DNA of 64,000 nucleotides from Hyphomonadaceae bacterium (GCA_030697555.1 JAUYPV010000046.1:1-64000), one strand, 5' to 3'. Counted from the stretch's first letter, positions 51,966 through 61,553 are shown. Translations and numbers: made by a program. Notes: a model not told the origin generated them from the letters alone.

Positions 51966-52784
51966 CTATCGACGCAGGAATTCCCTGAGTGGCGTGCCGC
52001 GTGCGGCGCCGAGGTGGGAAAGCGCGGCTCTCATCGGCTGCAGGTCGACCCAGGAGTGACGGATGGCGGTCAAGACTTTCTGGCCCAGCCATTCCTTGTC
52101 CTCGAAACTGAACGGGCCGGCGTCGAGCATTTTCGAGAACTCCTTCGCGGGCGTCGCGTACTTCCTGAACGTGGCGACGAAGTCTGGCCGCGCGAGGAAT
52201 ACTTTGTTCGCGCCGATGATAAGCGGAACCAGCCTGCCCGGATGTTCCCGCATGAACCGGTAGAACCCTTCTCCGACGCCGGGCCAGCTCGGGTTGAAGA
52301 CATCGTCAAGGGCGACGACGCCCTCCGGCAGCAGAGCCTTGTCCGCCGTGATCAGGTCGGACAGCACGATCTCCGGCCAGTGCCCGCCGTCTATGTGGAA
52401 GAAGCGGCACCTGTCCGTCGTGTCATCGACAGAAAGGTCCTCGGAGGATTTCGCGAAGACCTTGAGCTCGCCGTCTTTTATCTTCCCGAACGAGCGCATA
52501 TGACCGAGAAAGATATCGCGGTCGCCCTTGCCGGATGCATCGCGGTTCAGCCCCTGTTCCTCGAAGATATCGCAGACGCCGAGACGCTCCTGTCCGTGCA
52601 GCGTCCGCGCCAGCAGCACGGTCGACTTGCCGTGATGGACACCGATCTCGAACAGGTTTCCCTCGACGCCCTCCATCTTCTGGATCTCGTCCACCGCCCC
52701 GAACAGCGATGCGTCGATCGGAAAGAACCAGCCTTTCACATCGGCCGAGGCCTGCAGGTACTGCCGAACTTCGAGCTTTTTCAT
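51966..52784 (-). CDS. Class I SAM-dependent methyltransferase
   Basis: 272 residues. The SAM motif GNLFEIGVHHGKSTVLLA and acidic HIDGGHWPEIVLSDLITA fit the Methyltransf_24 family often linked to glycan or natural-product modification. A metal-binding-like DGGH pattern is visible. Substrate unknown. It lies head-on into hisB's end on the opposite strand, an insertion within the his group. Confidence 0.82.
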   Translation of the reverse strand: MKKLEVRQYLQASADVKGWFFPIDASLFGAVDEIQKMEGVEGNLFEIGVHHGKSTVLLARTLHGQERLGVCDIFEEQGLNRDASGKGDRDIFLGHMRSFGKIKDGELKVFAKSSEDLSVDDTTDRCRFFHIDGGHWPEIVLSDLITADKALLPEGVVALDDVFNPSWPGVGEGFYRFMREHPGRLVPLIIGANKVFLARPDFVATFRKYATPAKEFSKMLDAGPFSFEDKEWLGQKVLTAIRHSWVDLQPMRAALSHLGAARGTPLREFLRR

Positions 52785-52936
52785 GTTGCCGCGTCCCGAT
52801 CCACGCGCCGTCTGGCGCTCACCGCTGACAGTCCCCAGGAAGGTCCGGTCAGGGAGATAGGGCGCGGGGGATCGGCGGCTATGGACAGCCCAACGGCCAG
52901 CGAATCTGGTCGGTGGTTTTCCGATTTGTACAAGCT

Positions 52937-53416
52937 CTAGAAGCGGCAGCTTTCGTTGAGCTTCGCGGACGAAAAACTCCAGTCCATGGCTTCCGGCTTG
53001 CCGTTGAGTATGCCTTCGATCCGGGCGACGAGACGGTCGCCGGTACGTTGGTAGATGACGCGCTGCGGGAAATCGTGGGCGGGATTCTCGAACACCAACT
53101 TACGGTCGGCGCTCTTGGCCTGGGCAAGCGGGAATTCGGCGGGCGGCTGGCCGGACGGGGCGGCGTAGAGGCTGAGGCCCGGCCCGGCCGAGCGGGGACC
53201 GATGCGGAGGAATTCCCAGCTCGCTTCGCCCTTCGCCAGGGTGAAGTTGTAACCGAGGGTTACGCCACCGCGTGCATCGCTCCACGTCTCGGACACCTGC
53301 TCGCCATTGGTGCAGCTCAACCAGTAGCCGGACAGCCAGGAAGTTTCCGGCTCCCTTGCCTGTGCGGCGCAGCCCTGCGCCATGACAGCGATCACCAGCA
53401 AACCACTATAACGCAC
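52937..53416 (-). CDS. DUF6265 family exported protein
   Basis: 159 residues with a signal sequence ending near AQGCAAQA (possible lipobox C16). The body has WLSGYWLSCTNGEQVSETW, FLRIGPRSAGPGLSLYAAPSG and NPAHDFPQRVIYQRTGDRL, the recurring signature of the DUF6265 beta-barrel-like family. Function unknown. Confidence 0.82.
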   Translation of the reverse strand: MRYSGLLVIAVMAQGCAAQAREPETSWLSGYWLSCTNGEQVSETWSDARGGVTLGYNFTLAKGEASWEFLRIGPRSAGPGLSLYAAPSGQPPAEFPLAQAKSADRKLVFENPAHDFPQRVIYQRTGDRLVARIEGILNGKPEAMDWSFSSAKLNESCRF

Positions 53417-53503
53417 ACGCGCCTCCCGGCCTTTGGACTTGCCTCAAGATATGGCCAGATGGCGACTACGCGTCTTGTAAGTTTGCGACGTCTGCGAGGT
53501 AGA

Positions 53504-54313
53504 ATGACGGCGGCTTATGTCGAGTTCAAGCCGAGGCCGGAGCTGCGCCCGTGGGTGCGGTTGCTGTGGTGTTATGAGGATGACGGTCCCAGCGACGTCG
53601 TGCAGCGCATTCCGCCGGACGGTTGTCCCGAGCTAATTGTTCATATGGGCGAGCCCTATGAGGAGCAGATCTCAGACGGGAGCTTCGCGCGTCAGCCGCG
53701 TGTGATCTTCGCCGGGCAGATGACCCGGCCATTGTGCCTGCGTGCGACAGGCCCGGTGGGATGCGTCGGTCTGCGCTTCGAACCCGATGGCGCGGCGGAC
53801 TGGTTCGGCGCGAGCATGGAGATGGCGACGGACCGGCGCCTTGGGATCGAAGACCGGATTGTCGCCAATGGCAGTGCATCGCCAGAAAGCTGGTCCGACA
53901 TTCTCCAGGACAATATTGCGGGCGCCCTGCGCAGTAGAGGCTGGCCACTGGACAAGAACCTGCGTGCCGATGTCCGCCGACAAGAGAGCGGTGGCGTTTC
54001 CCCCGCTCTATCGGCAACAGAACAACGCCGCACGCAGCGGCTTTATCTGAGGGCTGTCGGTGTATCGCCGCGCACGCTGCAGTCCATCTTCCGGTTTCGC
54101 AAAGTGTTCGACCATGCCGTCGGCGCCGATCCGGGCTGGCTCGCCACCGCGCTGGAAGCTGGATATTTCGACCAGCCGCAGATGGCGCGGGATTTCCGCC
54201 GTTTCCTCGGCTGCACCGCGACCGAGTGGGCGCGCGAACAGGCCGAGCTCGCCCGGTCGGTCGCCTCGCCCCGACCGGTCACGGCGGATGACATGGGGCT
54301 CCCCGCACGCTAG
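53504..54313 (+). CDS. AraC-family transcriptional regulator (DUF6597 type)
   Basis: 269 residues. The N-terminal domain (FKPRPELRPWVRLLWCYE, then PPDGCPELIVHMG) matches the DUF6597 sensor found on AraC proteins; the C-terminal AraC domain contains GVSPRTLQSIFRFRKVF and GYFDQPQMARDFRRFLG. The frame is open far upstream, but the ATG at 53504 has a GAGGT. It ends ten bases before hisH, so hisH may be read from its promoter, or it was inserted upstream of hisH. Confidence 0.9.
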   Translation: MTAAYVEFKPRPELRPWVRLLWCYEDDGPSDVVQRIPPDGCPELIVHMGEPYEEQISDGSFARQPRVIFAGQMTRPLCLRATGPVGCVGLRFEPDGAADWFGASMEMATDRRLGIEDRIVANGSASPESWSDILQDNIAGALRSRGWPLDKNLRADVRRQESGGVSPALSATEQRRTQRLYLRAVGVSPRTLQSIFRFRKVFDHAVGADPGWLATALEAGYFDQPQMARDFRRFLGCTATEWAREQAELARSVASPRPVTADDMGLPAR

Positions 54314-54323
54314 AGGCTGCCTC

Positions 54324-54968
54324 ATGACCCGCCTTGCCATCATCGACTATGGATCGGGCAATGTCCGCTCGGTGAGCCGTGCGCTGGAAAGCGCGGCGGC
54401 GGGCGCCGGAATTACGCTTCAGACAGACCTGACCGACGATCCCGACAGGATCAGACGGGCAGACCGCATCGTGCTGCCCGGCGTCGGCCACTTCGCGGAT
54501 TGCGCGGCAGGGCTGATCGCGCGGGAGGGCGTGATCGATGCCCTGACCGAGGCGGTTTTTCGCAAGGGCGTGCCGTTTCTCGGCGTGTGCGTCGGCATGC
54601 AGCTCATGGCCGATGTCGGACGCGAGGACGTGGAGACGAAGGGGCTGGGCTGGATTCCCGGCGCGGTGGAGCGGCTGAAGCCGAAGGACGCCTCCCTCCC
54701 CGTGCCGCACATGGGCTGGAACGTGCTGACTAATCTTTCCGACCACAAGGTGCTGGCCGGACTAGGCGATGAGCCGCACGTCTACTTTGTCCACTCCTAC
54801 GCGCTGACCCCGGAAAAGTCCGTGCATGTGGCGGCGCGCTGCGACTATGGCGGATCGTTTACGGCGGCCGTCGCACGCGACAACATTTTCGGCACGCAGT
54901 TCCACCCGGAAAAAAGCCAGCAGGCCGGACAGCGCCTGCTGGCCAACTTCCTTGCCTGGAAGCCCTGA
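54324..54968 (+). CDS. hisH: Imidazole glycerol phosphate synthase, glutaminase subunit
   Basis: A class-I glutamine amidotransferase that supplies ammonia to HisF. 214 residues; triad C89 (GVCVGMQ), H194 and E196 (FHPEKSQ). The N-terminal [14 protein letters not shown] and GVGHFADC are typical. It is 17 bases before hisA. Complete and normal in length. Confidence 0.97.
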   Translation: MTRLAIIDYGSGNVRSVSRALESAAAGAGITLQTDLTDDPDRIRRADRIVLPGVGHFADCAAGLIAREGVIDALTEAVFRKGVPFLGVCVGMQLMADVGREDVETKGLGWIPGAVERLKPKDASLPVPHMGWNVLTNLSDHKVLAGLGDEPHVYFVHSYALTPEKSVHVAARCDYGGSFTAAVARDNIFGTQFHPEKSQQAGQRLLANFLAWKP

Positions 54969-54985
54969 GCTACGAGATCTGTGCG

Positions 54986-55708
54986 ATGAAACTGTATCCC
55001 GCAATCGACCTGAAGGACGGCGTCTGCGTCCGCCTGCTACGCGGCGACATGACGACCGCGACCTCCTTCAACGAGGATCCGGCCGACCAGGCGCTGCGCT
55101 TTTCGGCGATGGGGTTCGAATACCTGCACGTCGTCGACCTCAACGGCGCGTTCGAAGGCGTGTCGGTGAACCATAATGCGGTTGCCTCCATTCTCGATGC
55201 GATGCGCTCGCCCGTGCAGCTCGGTGGCGGCATACGCGACCTGCCCTCCATCGAGCGCTGGCTGGATGCGGGCATTGCCCGCGTGATCCTCGGCACGGCG
55301 GCAGTTCGCGACCCCCAGCTGGTGAAAGACGCGGCGCGCGCCTTCCCCGGCCAGGTCGCGGTCGGCATCGATGCACGCGATGCGCGCGTGGCAGTACAGG
55401 GCTGGGCCGAAACGACCGATATGCTGGCGCTCGATCTGGCGCGAGCCTTCGAAGGCTGTGGCGTCGCCGCCCTGGTGGTGACGGACATCAGCCGCGACGG
55501 CCTCAAGAGCGGGGTGAATGTCGAACTGACCGGCGCAATGGCGGACGCAGTATCCATCCCGGTGATCGCCTCAGGCGGTGTCAAGAATGTCGACGACCTC
55601 AGGGCGTTGAAGGCGCGCCCCGGCCGACCGATCGAAGGCGCGATCCTCGGCCGCGCGCTCTATGATGGCGACATCGACCCGGCCGAGGCGCTGCTGGCGG
55701 TTCGCTAG
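54986..55708 (+). CDS. hisA: ProFAR isomerase
   Basis: 240-residue TIM barrel, fourth step of histidine synthesis. Catalytic Asp residues are D8 (YPAIDLKDG) and the Asp in VTDISRDG; phosphate-binding GGGIRD and ASGGVKN are present. Part of the hisH-hisA pair. A DUF1127-like micro-ORF and a GH172 gene come between it and hisF. Confidence 0.97.
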   Translation: MKLYPAIDLKDGVCVRLLRGDMTTATSFNEDPADQALRFSAMGFEYLHVVDLNGAFEGVSVNHNAVASILDAMRSPVQLGGGIRDLPSIERWLDAGIARVILGTAAVRDPQLVKDAARAFPGQVAVGIDARDARVAVQGWAETTDMLALDLARAFEGCGVAALVVTDISRDGLKSGVNVELTGAMADAVSIPVIASGGVKNVDDLRALKARPGRPIEGAILGRALYDGDIDPAEALLAVR

Positions 55709-55841
55709 ACGCATCGGTACGCTGCAGGTATAAGCACCCGACTTCAAATGTCCGGCGCGGTCACTGCGCGGGACCTCAAGCGAAGGAAGGAGACGTCCAT
55801 GACCACGCACGCCCGTCTCCATTCCCAAGCTTCAGGTTCAC

Positions 55842-56006
55842 ATGGACATCATGAAATGGCTCGCGCGCGTCGCGGGCAGTAACGACCGATCGCGCCCAAG
55901 GGCTCGACCTCCAGATACGCAGCATGACCGTGAGCTGGCGAAACGCTCGCTCGAAACGCGTCTGCCGCCGCACCTGCTCAAGGACATCGGCGCGGACGAT
56001 GGATGA
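55842..56006 (+). CDS. DUF1127-like small protein
   Basis: A 54-codon reading frame with MDIMKWLARVAGSNDRSRP at the start and ETRLPPHLLKDIGADDG at the end. The last part resembles the LLxDIG ending of DUF1127 proteins, arginine-rich proteins of 45-70 residues linked to phosphate and RNA metabolism. A better ribosome-binding site (AAGGAGA) precedes another ATG at 55799, which opens an overlapping 27-codon frame one register away (stop at 55880). The short frame may be a leader peptide, or the difference may be a frameshift. No such protein can be called with certainty. Confidence 0.5.
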   Translation: MDIMKWLARVAGSNDRSRPRARPPDTQHDRELAKRSLETRLPPHLLKDIGADDG

Positions 56007-56084
56007 GCGCACGCCTTCCCTTGCGGGATCGTTGACCGGGCCAGTAGCGAGGCCAACACTCCCGCCAGAGGTCGGGAGAACATC

Positions 56085-57326
56085 ATGATCGAGAGATCGC
56101 GCGCTCGCTGGTTTGCTTTCGCCGCCGCCGTGCTGCTCTGCGGTTGCGCGGCGACTAGCAGCGACACCACCGCCCTGCCCATTGTGCCCGGCGTCCAGTC
56201 GCTCTTCCTGCTCTCCGGCGCGCAATCGCGCTCGATCAGTCCGGAGAACCTCACCGGCGCCAAGGGCATGGGCGGGCGCACGACACTCGAAAACGGTAGC
56301 GCGAAAGCCGCGGCGCAGAATCTTGGGCTGGGCTGGAAGGTGAACCCCTATGTCCAGATCGCGCCAGGTTCGACCTTCGTCATGGGCGAGACCGACGGAC
56401 CGGGGATCATCAATCACATCTGGATGACGCTTGGCGGCACGGCGGAATACCGCTCGGCGATCCTACGTATCTACTGGGACGGCGAGACGACGCCGTCGGT
56501 CGAGGCGCCGGTCGGCGATTTCTTCGCATCGGGCTGGGGCAAGGGAAACGAGCCGCTGATCGATTCTTCCGTCGTGGCGGTGAACCCGGGCAGCGGCTTC
56601 AACAGCTACTGGCAGATGCCGTTCCGGAAGAAATTCCGGATGACGATGGAGAACCGCAGCGCAAAGCCGCTCACTATCTACTATCAGATCGACTATTCGC
56701 TGCAGGCCGTGCCGGCAAACGCTGCCTATTTCCATGCCCAGTTCCGCATGGTCGATCGTCTCAAGGCGAAGAACGTCTACACCATTCTCGATGGCGTGAA
56801 GGGCGAAGGGCATTATGTCGGAACGTATCTCGGCCACGGCGCCTTCAGCCCCGGCTGGTGGGGTGAAGGCGAGATCAAGTTCTATCTCGACGGCGACACC
56901 GATTTCCCGACCATCAATGGCACGGGCGAGGAAGACTATTTCCTGGGCTCGTACATCTATGTGAAGCGCGACGCCAAAGGCGTGCCGCACGAGATCAACT
57001 ACTCGACCGCATACGCGGGGTTTTACGCGGTAAAGCCGGTCGACTGGGCGACGGAATATTTCAAGCCCGACTTCGAGCGGCGCAATGGCCAATATCGCTG
57101 GCACATAATGGATCCCGTGCGCTTCGGCGAAGATCTGAAAGTCACCATCCAGAGCATTGGCTGGGATGGAGCAACGAACGAGAAAATCCTGGGCAACGGG
57201 ACATACCTGCCGCTCGAGGATTACCTCGCCTCGGTGGCCTTCTGGTATCAGGCCGAACCGCACGCGCCCTTCCCCGCCCTGCCGGTGGACCAGGCAATGC
57301 AGCTCGCCCCGCCAAAAGGGCAATGA
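56085..57326 (+). CDS. GH172 (DUF2961) glycoside hydrolase-like lipoprotein
   Basis: 413 residues with a lipoprotein signal (LLCGC, C21). The DUF2961 body includes GPGIINHIWMTLGGTAEYRSAILRIYW, PFRKKFRMTMENRS, and GTGEEDYFLGSYIY, which carries acidic catalytic candidates. DUF2961 is glycoside hydrolase family 172, whose members act on alpha-D-fructofuranosides and alpha-D-arabinofuranosides. Surface anchoring suggests attack on external fructose- or arabinan-containing glycans. No transporter or polysaccharide locus is adjacent. Inserted between hisA and hisF. Confidence 0.87.
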   Translation: MIERSRARWFAFAAAVLLCGCAATSSDTTALPIVPGVQSLFLLSGAQSRSISPENLTGAKGMGGRTTLENGSAKAAAQNLGLGWKVNPYVQIAPGSTFVMGETDGPGIINHIWMTLGGTAEYRSAILRIYWDGETTPSVEAPVGDFFASGWGKGNEPLIDSSVVAVNPGSGFNSYWQMPFRKKFRMTMENRSAKPLTIYYQIDYSLQAVPANAAYFHAQFRMVDRLKAKNVYTILDGVKGEGHYVGTYLGHGAFSPGWWGEGEIKFYLDGDTDFPTINGTGEEDYFLGSYIYVKRDAKGVPHEINYSTAYAGFYAVKPVDWATEYFKPDFERRNGQYRWHIMDPVRFGEDLKVTIQSIGWDGATNEKILGNGTYLPLEDYLASVAFWYQAEPHAPFPALPVDQAMQLAPPKGQ

Positions 57327-57328
57327 CG

Positions 57329-57357
57329 GCCGCCTGTTGACGCCTTTGGCAGGCGGC
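57329..57357 (+). terminator. Hairpin between GH172 gene and hisF
   Basis: GCCGCCTG (57329-57336) pairs with CAGGCGGC (57350-57357) around a 13-base loop, only three bases after the GH172 stop. No T-run follows, and the hisF ribosome-binding site (AGGAAA) comes right after. Possibly an mRNA stabiliser or attenuator. Confidence 0.5.
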
Positions 57358-57370
57358 GTCACAGGAAAGC

Positions 57371-58144
57371 ATGCTGAAGGTCCGCATAATCCCGTGCCTC
57401 GACGTGAAGGACGGGCGCACCGTGAAGGGCGTCAACTTCGTCGACCTGCGCGATGCCGGCGATCCAGTAGCGCTGGCGCGGGCCTATGACGCGCAGGGGG
57501 CGGACGAGCTTTGCTTCCTCGACATCACGGCGAGCCACGAGAAGCGCGGAACGATGATCGACGTGGTGGAGCGCACGGCGGACGCCTGCTTCATGCCGCT
57601 GACGGTGGGCGGCGGGGTGCGGACGCCGGAGGATATGGTGGCAATGCTGAAGGCGGGCGCCGACAAGGTGGCGATCAACACGGCCGCGGTGCTGGACCCG
57701 GCGATACTGACGGCGTGCGCGCGAAAAGTGGGCGCGCAGGCGGTGGTGATGGCGCTGGACGTGCGGCGCGAGGGGTCCGGCTGGGGCGTCTATACGCATG
57801 GCGGCCGCAAGAGCGCCGGCAAAGACGCGATCCAGTTCGCAAAACGCGCGGCGGAGCTGGGTGCGGGCGAGATTCTGCTGACCTCAATGGACAGGGACGG
57901 CACCAGGGACGGCTATGACATCGAGCTTCTGCGCGCCGTGAGAGATGTCGTGCGCGTGCCGATCGTGGCCTCGGGCGGCGCAGGCAATGTGCAGCACATG
58001 GCCGAGGCGGTCATCAAGGGCCATGCTGACGCGGTGCTGGCGGCGTCTATCTTCCACTTCGGCGAGGCGACCATCGCCGACGCAAAGCGCGCACTGGAAC
58101 AGGCCGGCGCGCCAGTGAGACCCATAAGGGAGACCGTTCGATGA
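57371..58144 (+). CDS. hisF: Imidazole glycerol phosphate synthase, cyclase subunit
   Basis: 257-residue TIM barrel partner of HisH. Catalytic D11 ([16 protein letters not shown]) and D130-region [18 protein letters not shown] and GGAGN phosphate-binding loops. Its stop overlaps the hisE ATG (ATGA), so the two are translationally coupled. Confidence 0.98.
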   Translation: MLKVRIIPCLDVKDGRTVKGVNFVDLRDAGDPVALARAYDAQGADELCFLDITASHEKRGTMIDVVERTADACFMPLTVGGGVRTPEDMVAMLKAGADKVAINTAAVLDPAILTACARKVGAQAVVMALDVRREGSGWGVYTHGGRKSAGKDAIQFAKRAAELGAGEILLTSMDRDGTRDGYDIELLRAVRDVVRVPIVASGGAGNVQHMAEAVIKGHADAVLAASIFHFGEATIADAKRALEQAGAPVRPIRETVR

Positions 58145-58497
58145 CGCCGCAGCACGATCCGCTGGGTCCAGCGGCTTTCCTCGGCGAGGTGCTGAGCGAG
58201 CTGGCGAAGACGATCGATGCGCGGGCCGGCGCCGATCCCGAAACATCGTGGACGGCGACGCTGCTGGCGGGCGGCCCTGCCCTCACGGCCAAGAAGCTGG
58301 GCGAAGAAGGTGTCGAGGCGGCGCTGGCGGTCGCGCACCAGGGCGACAAGGAGGTTGCAAATGAGGCGGCTGATCTCATCTACCACCTTCTGGCGGCGCT
58401 ACGCTCGCGTGGCGTATCGCTGGATGCTGTCGCCAAAGTGCTGGAGCAGCGTCAGGGCAAGTCGGGAATCGAGGAAAAGGCGTCCCGAAAACCCTGA
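58141..58497 (+). CDS. hisE: Phosphoribosyl-ATP pyrophosphatase
   Basis: A 118-residue MazG-like protein, second step of histidine synthesis, stand-alone without His[15 protein letters not shown] and [19 protein letters not shown] hold the metal-binding acidic residues. The C-terminus is Lys-rich and short. Last gene of the histidine group in this window; hisI, hisG and hisD are elsewhere. Confidence 0.96.
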   Translation: MTPQHDPLGPAAFLGEVLSELAKTIDARAGADPETSWTATLLAGGPALTAKKLGEEGVEAALAVAHQGDKEVANEAADLIYHLLAALRSRGVSLDAVAKVLEQRQGKSGIEEKASRKP

Positions 58498-58563
58498 CGT
58501 ACGCGGCACGGCTGCCGTTTGCCCTCGCAAGTGCTAATCTGGACCTTTCCAAAGGAGGGTCGG

Positions 58564-60249
58564 ATGCGTTTCGCTCACCTTGCTGCAATCTCATTCATCG
58601 TTCCGCTCGTCGCGATCGCCTGCACAAAGGCGCCCGAAACCGAAGCGGAGCTCGCCACCCGCGCGGGCGCGCCGCTGTTCACCGGCATGGGCAGCTATCA
58701 CCGCGTGATCGACACAAGGGACCCCAACGCGCAACAGTATTTCGATCAGGGCATGGTGCTGGCCTTCGGCTTCAACCATGCCGAGGCGATCCGCTCTTTC
58801 CGGGCGGCGCAGAAGCTCGATCCCACGTGCGCCATGTGTTTCTGGGGCGAGGCGCTGGCGACCGGGCCAAACATCAACGTCACCGCCAAGGGCAAGGCGA
58901 TCATGTCGCCGGAGGAGCAGATCGCGGCGTTCAAGGCGCTGGAGGAGGCCGTCAGCCTGACCAATGGCAAACCTGACATCGAGCGCGACCTGATCAAGGC
59001 GCTCACCACCCGCTACTCGCCGCAACCGGTCGACGATCGCACCTCGCTGGACGAGGCGTACGCGAAGGCGCTGGGCGAGCTGGTGACGAAATACCCCGAC
59101 GATGACGACATAGCGGCGATGTATGCCGAGGCATGGATGAACACCATGCCATGGAACTACTGGTCTGATTCCACAACGCCGAGACCGGAGATCGCGCCCG
59201 TCATCGCCAAGCTGGAAGAAATCGTCGCACGCAGTCCCAAGCACCCGCTGGCGCTTCACCTTTATATCCACGCGATGGAGGCTTCGGCAGCGCCGGAGAA
59301 AGCCGAAGCCGCCGCCGACACGCTTTACACGCTCGTTCCAGGGTCGGGCCACCTGGTGCATATGCCCGCACACATCTTCTGGCGGGTCGGGCGCTACAAC
59401 GATGCGGCGCAGGCCAATATCGAAGCCGCGAAGGTGGACGAAGAATACATCGCCGCCTGCAACGCGCAGGGCTTCTATCCGGCGATGTATTATCCGCACA
59501 ACATCCACTTCCTGTGGGCCGCATCCTCGATGCAGGGCCAGAGCAAGGTGGCGATCGAGGCGGCGCGGAAAGTCGCGGCCAATGTGCGGCTGGAACAGAT
59601 CGACCAGTTCCCGACGGTGGAGTTCTTCCACACCATCCCGCTGCTTTCGCTGGTGCAATTCGGGCATTGGGACGAAATCCTCGCCGAGCCGCAGCCTCGC
59701 GCCGACCTCGCCTTTTCCAATGCCATCTGGCGCTATGCGCGCGGCGTGGCGCTGGCCAACAAGGGCGACATCAAGGGCGCCAAGGCCGAACAGGCGCTGC
59801 TTGTTCCGTTGAAAGCCAACGACAAGGTCATGAAGCTCGACGGCAGCGACTATCCTGCGAGCCAGCTTCTGGCGATCGCCGACAACCTCCTGCTCGGCGA
59901 GATCGCGCAGGCCTCAGGCGACACAGGAACGGCGGTTGCGCGCTTCACCGATGCGGTGGCGGGCCAGGACGCCCTGCCCTACACCGAACCGCCCTTCTGG
60001 TATTACCCGACGCGGCAATCACTGGGTGCGGCGCTGCTCAAAGCCAAAAAGGCGAAACAGGCCGAGGCGGTCTACCGCAAAGACCTTGAAACTTATCCGC
60101 ACAATGGCTGGTCGACCTTTGGTCTGATCCAGGCGCTGGAAGCGCAAGGCAAGACCAAAGAGGCCGCCATGCAGCGCGAGCATTTCACGCCGATGTGGCA
60201 GTTCGCGGATGTGGAGCTGAAAGGCTCGCGGATTAGCGGGACGCCCTGA
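58564..60249 (+). CDS. TPR-repeat lipoprotein
   Basis: 561 residues with a lipoprotein-type N-terminus (lipobox LVAIAC, C20). Several TPR-like repeats follow (QYFDQGMVLAFGFNHAEAIRSFRAAQKLDPTCAMCFWGEALATGPN; also near 260-300 and 420-540). The QQYFDQGxxLxxGFNHxEAIRSFxxA motif defines a family of large secreted TPR proteins of unknown function. The ATG at 58564 has AAAGGAGG. It overlaps the convergent Smr gene by 17 bases. Confidence 0.85.
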   Translation: MRFAHLAAISFIVPLVAIACTKAPETEAELATRAGAPLFTGMGSYHRVIDTRDPNAQQYFDQGMVLAFGFNHAEAIRSFRAAQKLDPTCAMCFWGEALATGPNINVTAKGKAIMSPEEQIAAFKALEEAVSLTNGKPDIERDLIKALTTRYSPQPVDDRTSLDEAYAKALGELVTKYPDDDDIAAMYAEAWMNTMPWNYWSDSTTPRPEIAPVIAKLEEIVARSPKHPLALHLYIHAMEASAAPEKAEAAADTLYTLVPGSGHLVHMPAHIFWRVGRYNDAAQANIEAAKVDEEYIAACNAQGFYPAMYYPHNIHFLWAASSMQGQSKVAIEAARKVAANVRLEQIDQFPTVEFFHTIPLLSLVQFGHWDEILAEPQPRADLAFSNAIWRYARGVALANKGDIKGAKAEQALLVPLKANDKVMKLDGSDYPASQLLAIADNLLLGEIAQASGDTGTAVARFTDAVAGQDALPYTEPPFWYYPTRQSLGAALLKAKKAKQAEAVYRKDLETYPHNGWSTFGLIQALEAQGKTKEAAMQREHFTPMWQFADVELKGSRISGTP

Positions 60250-60736
60250 GGAAGAGATAGGTCGCGCCCTCGCCGCCATGTCGCGGATGGGCGCGGGCAT
60301 AGCCGGCGATCAGCGGGCGCAGGTCGGGATTGGCGATCCAGTCGTTGAAGCGGGCGCGCAGGACGCCCGCGCCCAGCCTGCCCTTCCCCGTGATCACCAG
60401 CACGCAGCGTGAACCGGCCGAGGCCTCGCGCCGGATGAAGGTGACCAGCTCGCGATGGGCGGTGTCCTGCGTGTGGCCGTGCAGGTCGAGGCGGGCGTCG
60501 ATCTCGTTCTGGCCGCGGCGGATGCGCCGCTGGCCGGAGAGGTCTTCTGGAGGGCTGGGCTTGCGCGGCGCGATCTTCGTTTTTCGCAACGGGGTTTTCG
60601 GCGCCGCCGTCACGCCACTGGCGGCTGGCGCTTCATCTTCATCCGGCGCTTCAATCTTGCGCCCGGGCGCCAAACGCACGGTGCGGGCCACGCGACTCCA
60701 CAGGCGACGTTCCTCGGATGAAAGGGGGCGACTCAT
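60233..60736 (-). CDS. Smr-domain protein
   Basis: 167 residues: a basic disordered N-terminal half and a C-terminal Smr domain (about 85-165) with LDLHGHTQ and ITGKGRLGAGVLR, the motifs of the MutS2/Smr nuclease fold. Single-Smr proteins of this kind are encoded near Tim44 and MltA in many alphaproteobacteria. The usual mltA gene between it and Tim44 is not here. Confidence 0.9.
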   Translation of the reverse strand: MSRPLSSEERRLWSRVARTVRLAPGRKIEAPDEDEAPAASGVTAAPKTPLRKTKIAPRKPSPPEDLSGQRRIRRGQNEIDARLDLHGHTQDTAHRELVTFIRREASAGSRCVLVITGKGRLGAGVLRARFNDWIANPDLRPLIAGYARAHPRHGGEGATYLFLRASR

Positions 60737-60775
60737 GGGAGACCGGATAGCACAGGCCCGGTTACCAAGGCTTGC

Positions 60776-61393
60776 CTAGGAGGCGGTCGCGACCTCGTCG
60801 AGCACCCAGTTCGGGTTCTCGTTCTTGGTCGAACGCTTGAAGGTCCAGATCTCTTTCGCGATGCGCGTGTTCTCGCCGTCGGATAGATCGCTTTCGAACG
60901 AGACGGAGACGCGGGCGATGGCCTGCGCGTCGAGCGAAGCTTCGGCGATACGGGCCGACTTCAGGCGCACGAGACGCATCGGCTCGGTCTTGTCGGCTTC
61001 CCGTTCGGTGATCGCCTGACTGTAGACTTCCATGACGTCGTCGTCGACCAGTGTACGGAGCGCATCGCGGTCGCCATCGGCGAAAGCGTTGACGATCAGC
61101 TCATAGGCCTTGCGGGCGCCCTTGGTGAAATCGTCCGGGGCGAACTGGGCATCGACATTGGCGATGGCTTCGAGGCCGGCGGCGGCCGGGCCGGTGAAGG
61201 CGGCGCGGATGCGCGGACGCTCATCGGTCTCGGCGGCAGCTTCCTCTTCCTGCGGCTCGGGCCGGCGGGCGACCGTCTCCCGGTTGACGCGCCGCGCAGG
61301 CTGTTCGGCGCCCGTCTTGGTGCCGAGAACCGCATAGAGTCGGGAGATCACGAAGACCGCAATCGCCGCCAGGATGATGAGTTCAATATTCAA
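60776..61393 (-). CDS. Tim44-domain membrane protein
   Basis: 205 residues with an N-terminal membrane anchor (NIELIILAAIAVFVISRLYAVL) and a Tim44-like domain (about 85-200; FAPDDFTKGARKAYELIVNAFADGDRDALRTLV). Bacterial members (TimA-type) are inner-membrane proteins of uncertain role. Divergent from secB, as in Caulobacter. It lies 39 bases upstream of the Smr gene. Confidence 0.92.
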   Translation of the reverse strand: MNIELIILAAIAVFVISRLYAVLGTKTGAEQPARRVNRETVARRPEPQEEEAAAETDERPRIRAAFTGPAAAGLEAIANVDAQFAPDDFTKGARKAYELIVNAFADGDRDALRTLVDDDVMEVYSQAITEREADKTEPMRLVRLKSARIAEASLDAQAIARVSVSFESDLSDGENTRIAKEIWTFKRSTKNENPNWVLDEVATAS

Positions 61394-61553
61394 GTAACGC
61401 CTTCAGGTATTTGGGCAGGACGAGGCAATGGCTTCCTCCCGTCTGTCCAATATAGACACAAAACTCGCGGAGTCAGCCCGCTGTTGCGAGTGTCGCGGTA
61501 GCGTGATAGCCGCGCAGCCTTCAAACTATGACAATATCGGACCTGCAATTATC

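Noticed and set aside
52913-53503. A frame giving a 466-residue AraC protein
   Set aside because: The upstream part is antisense to the DUF6265 gene, and the AraC family sequence starts at 53504 with a proper ribosome-binding site.
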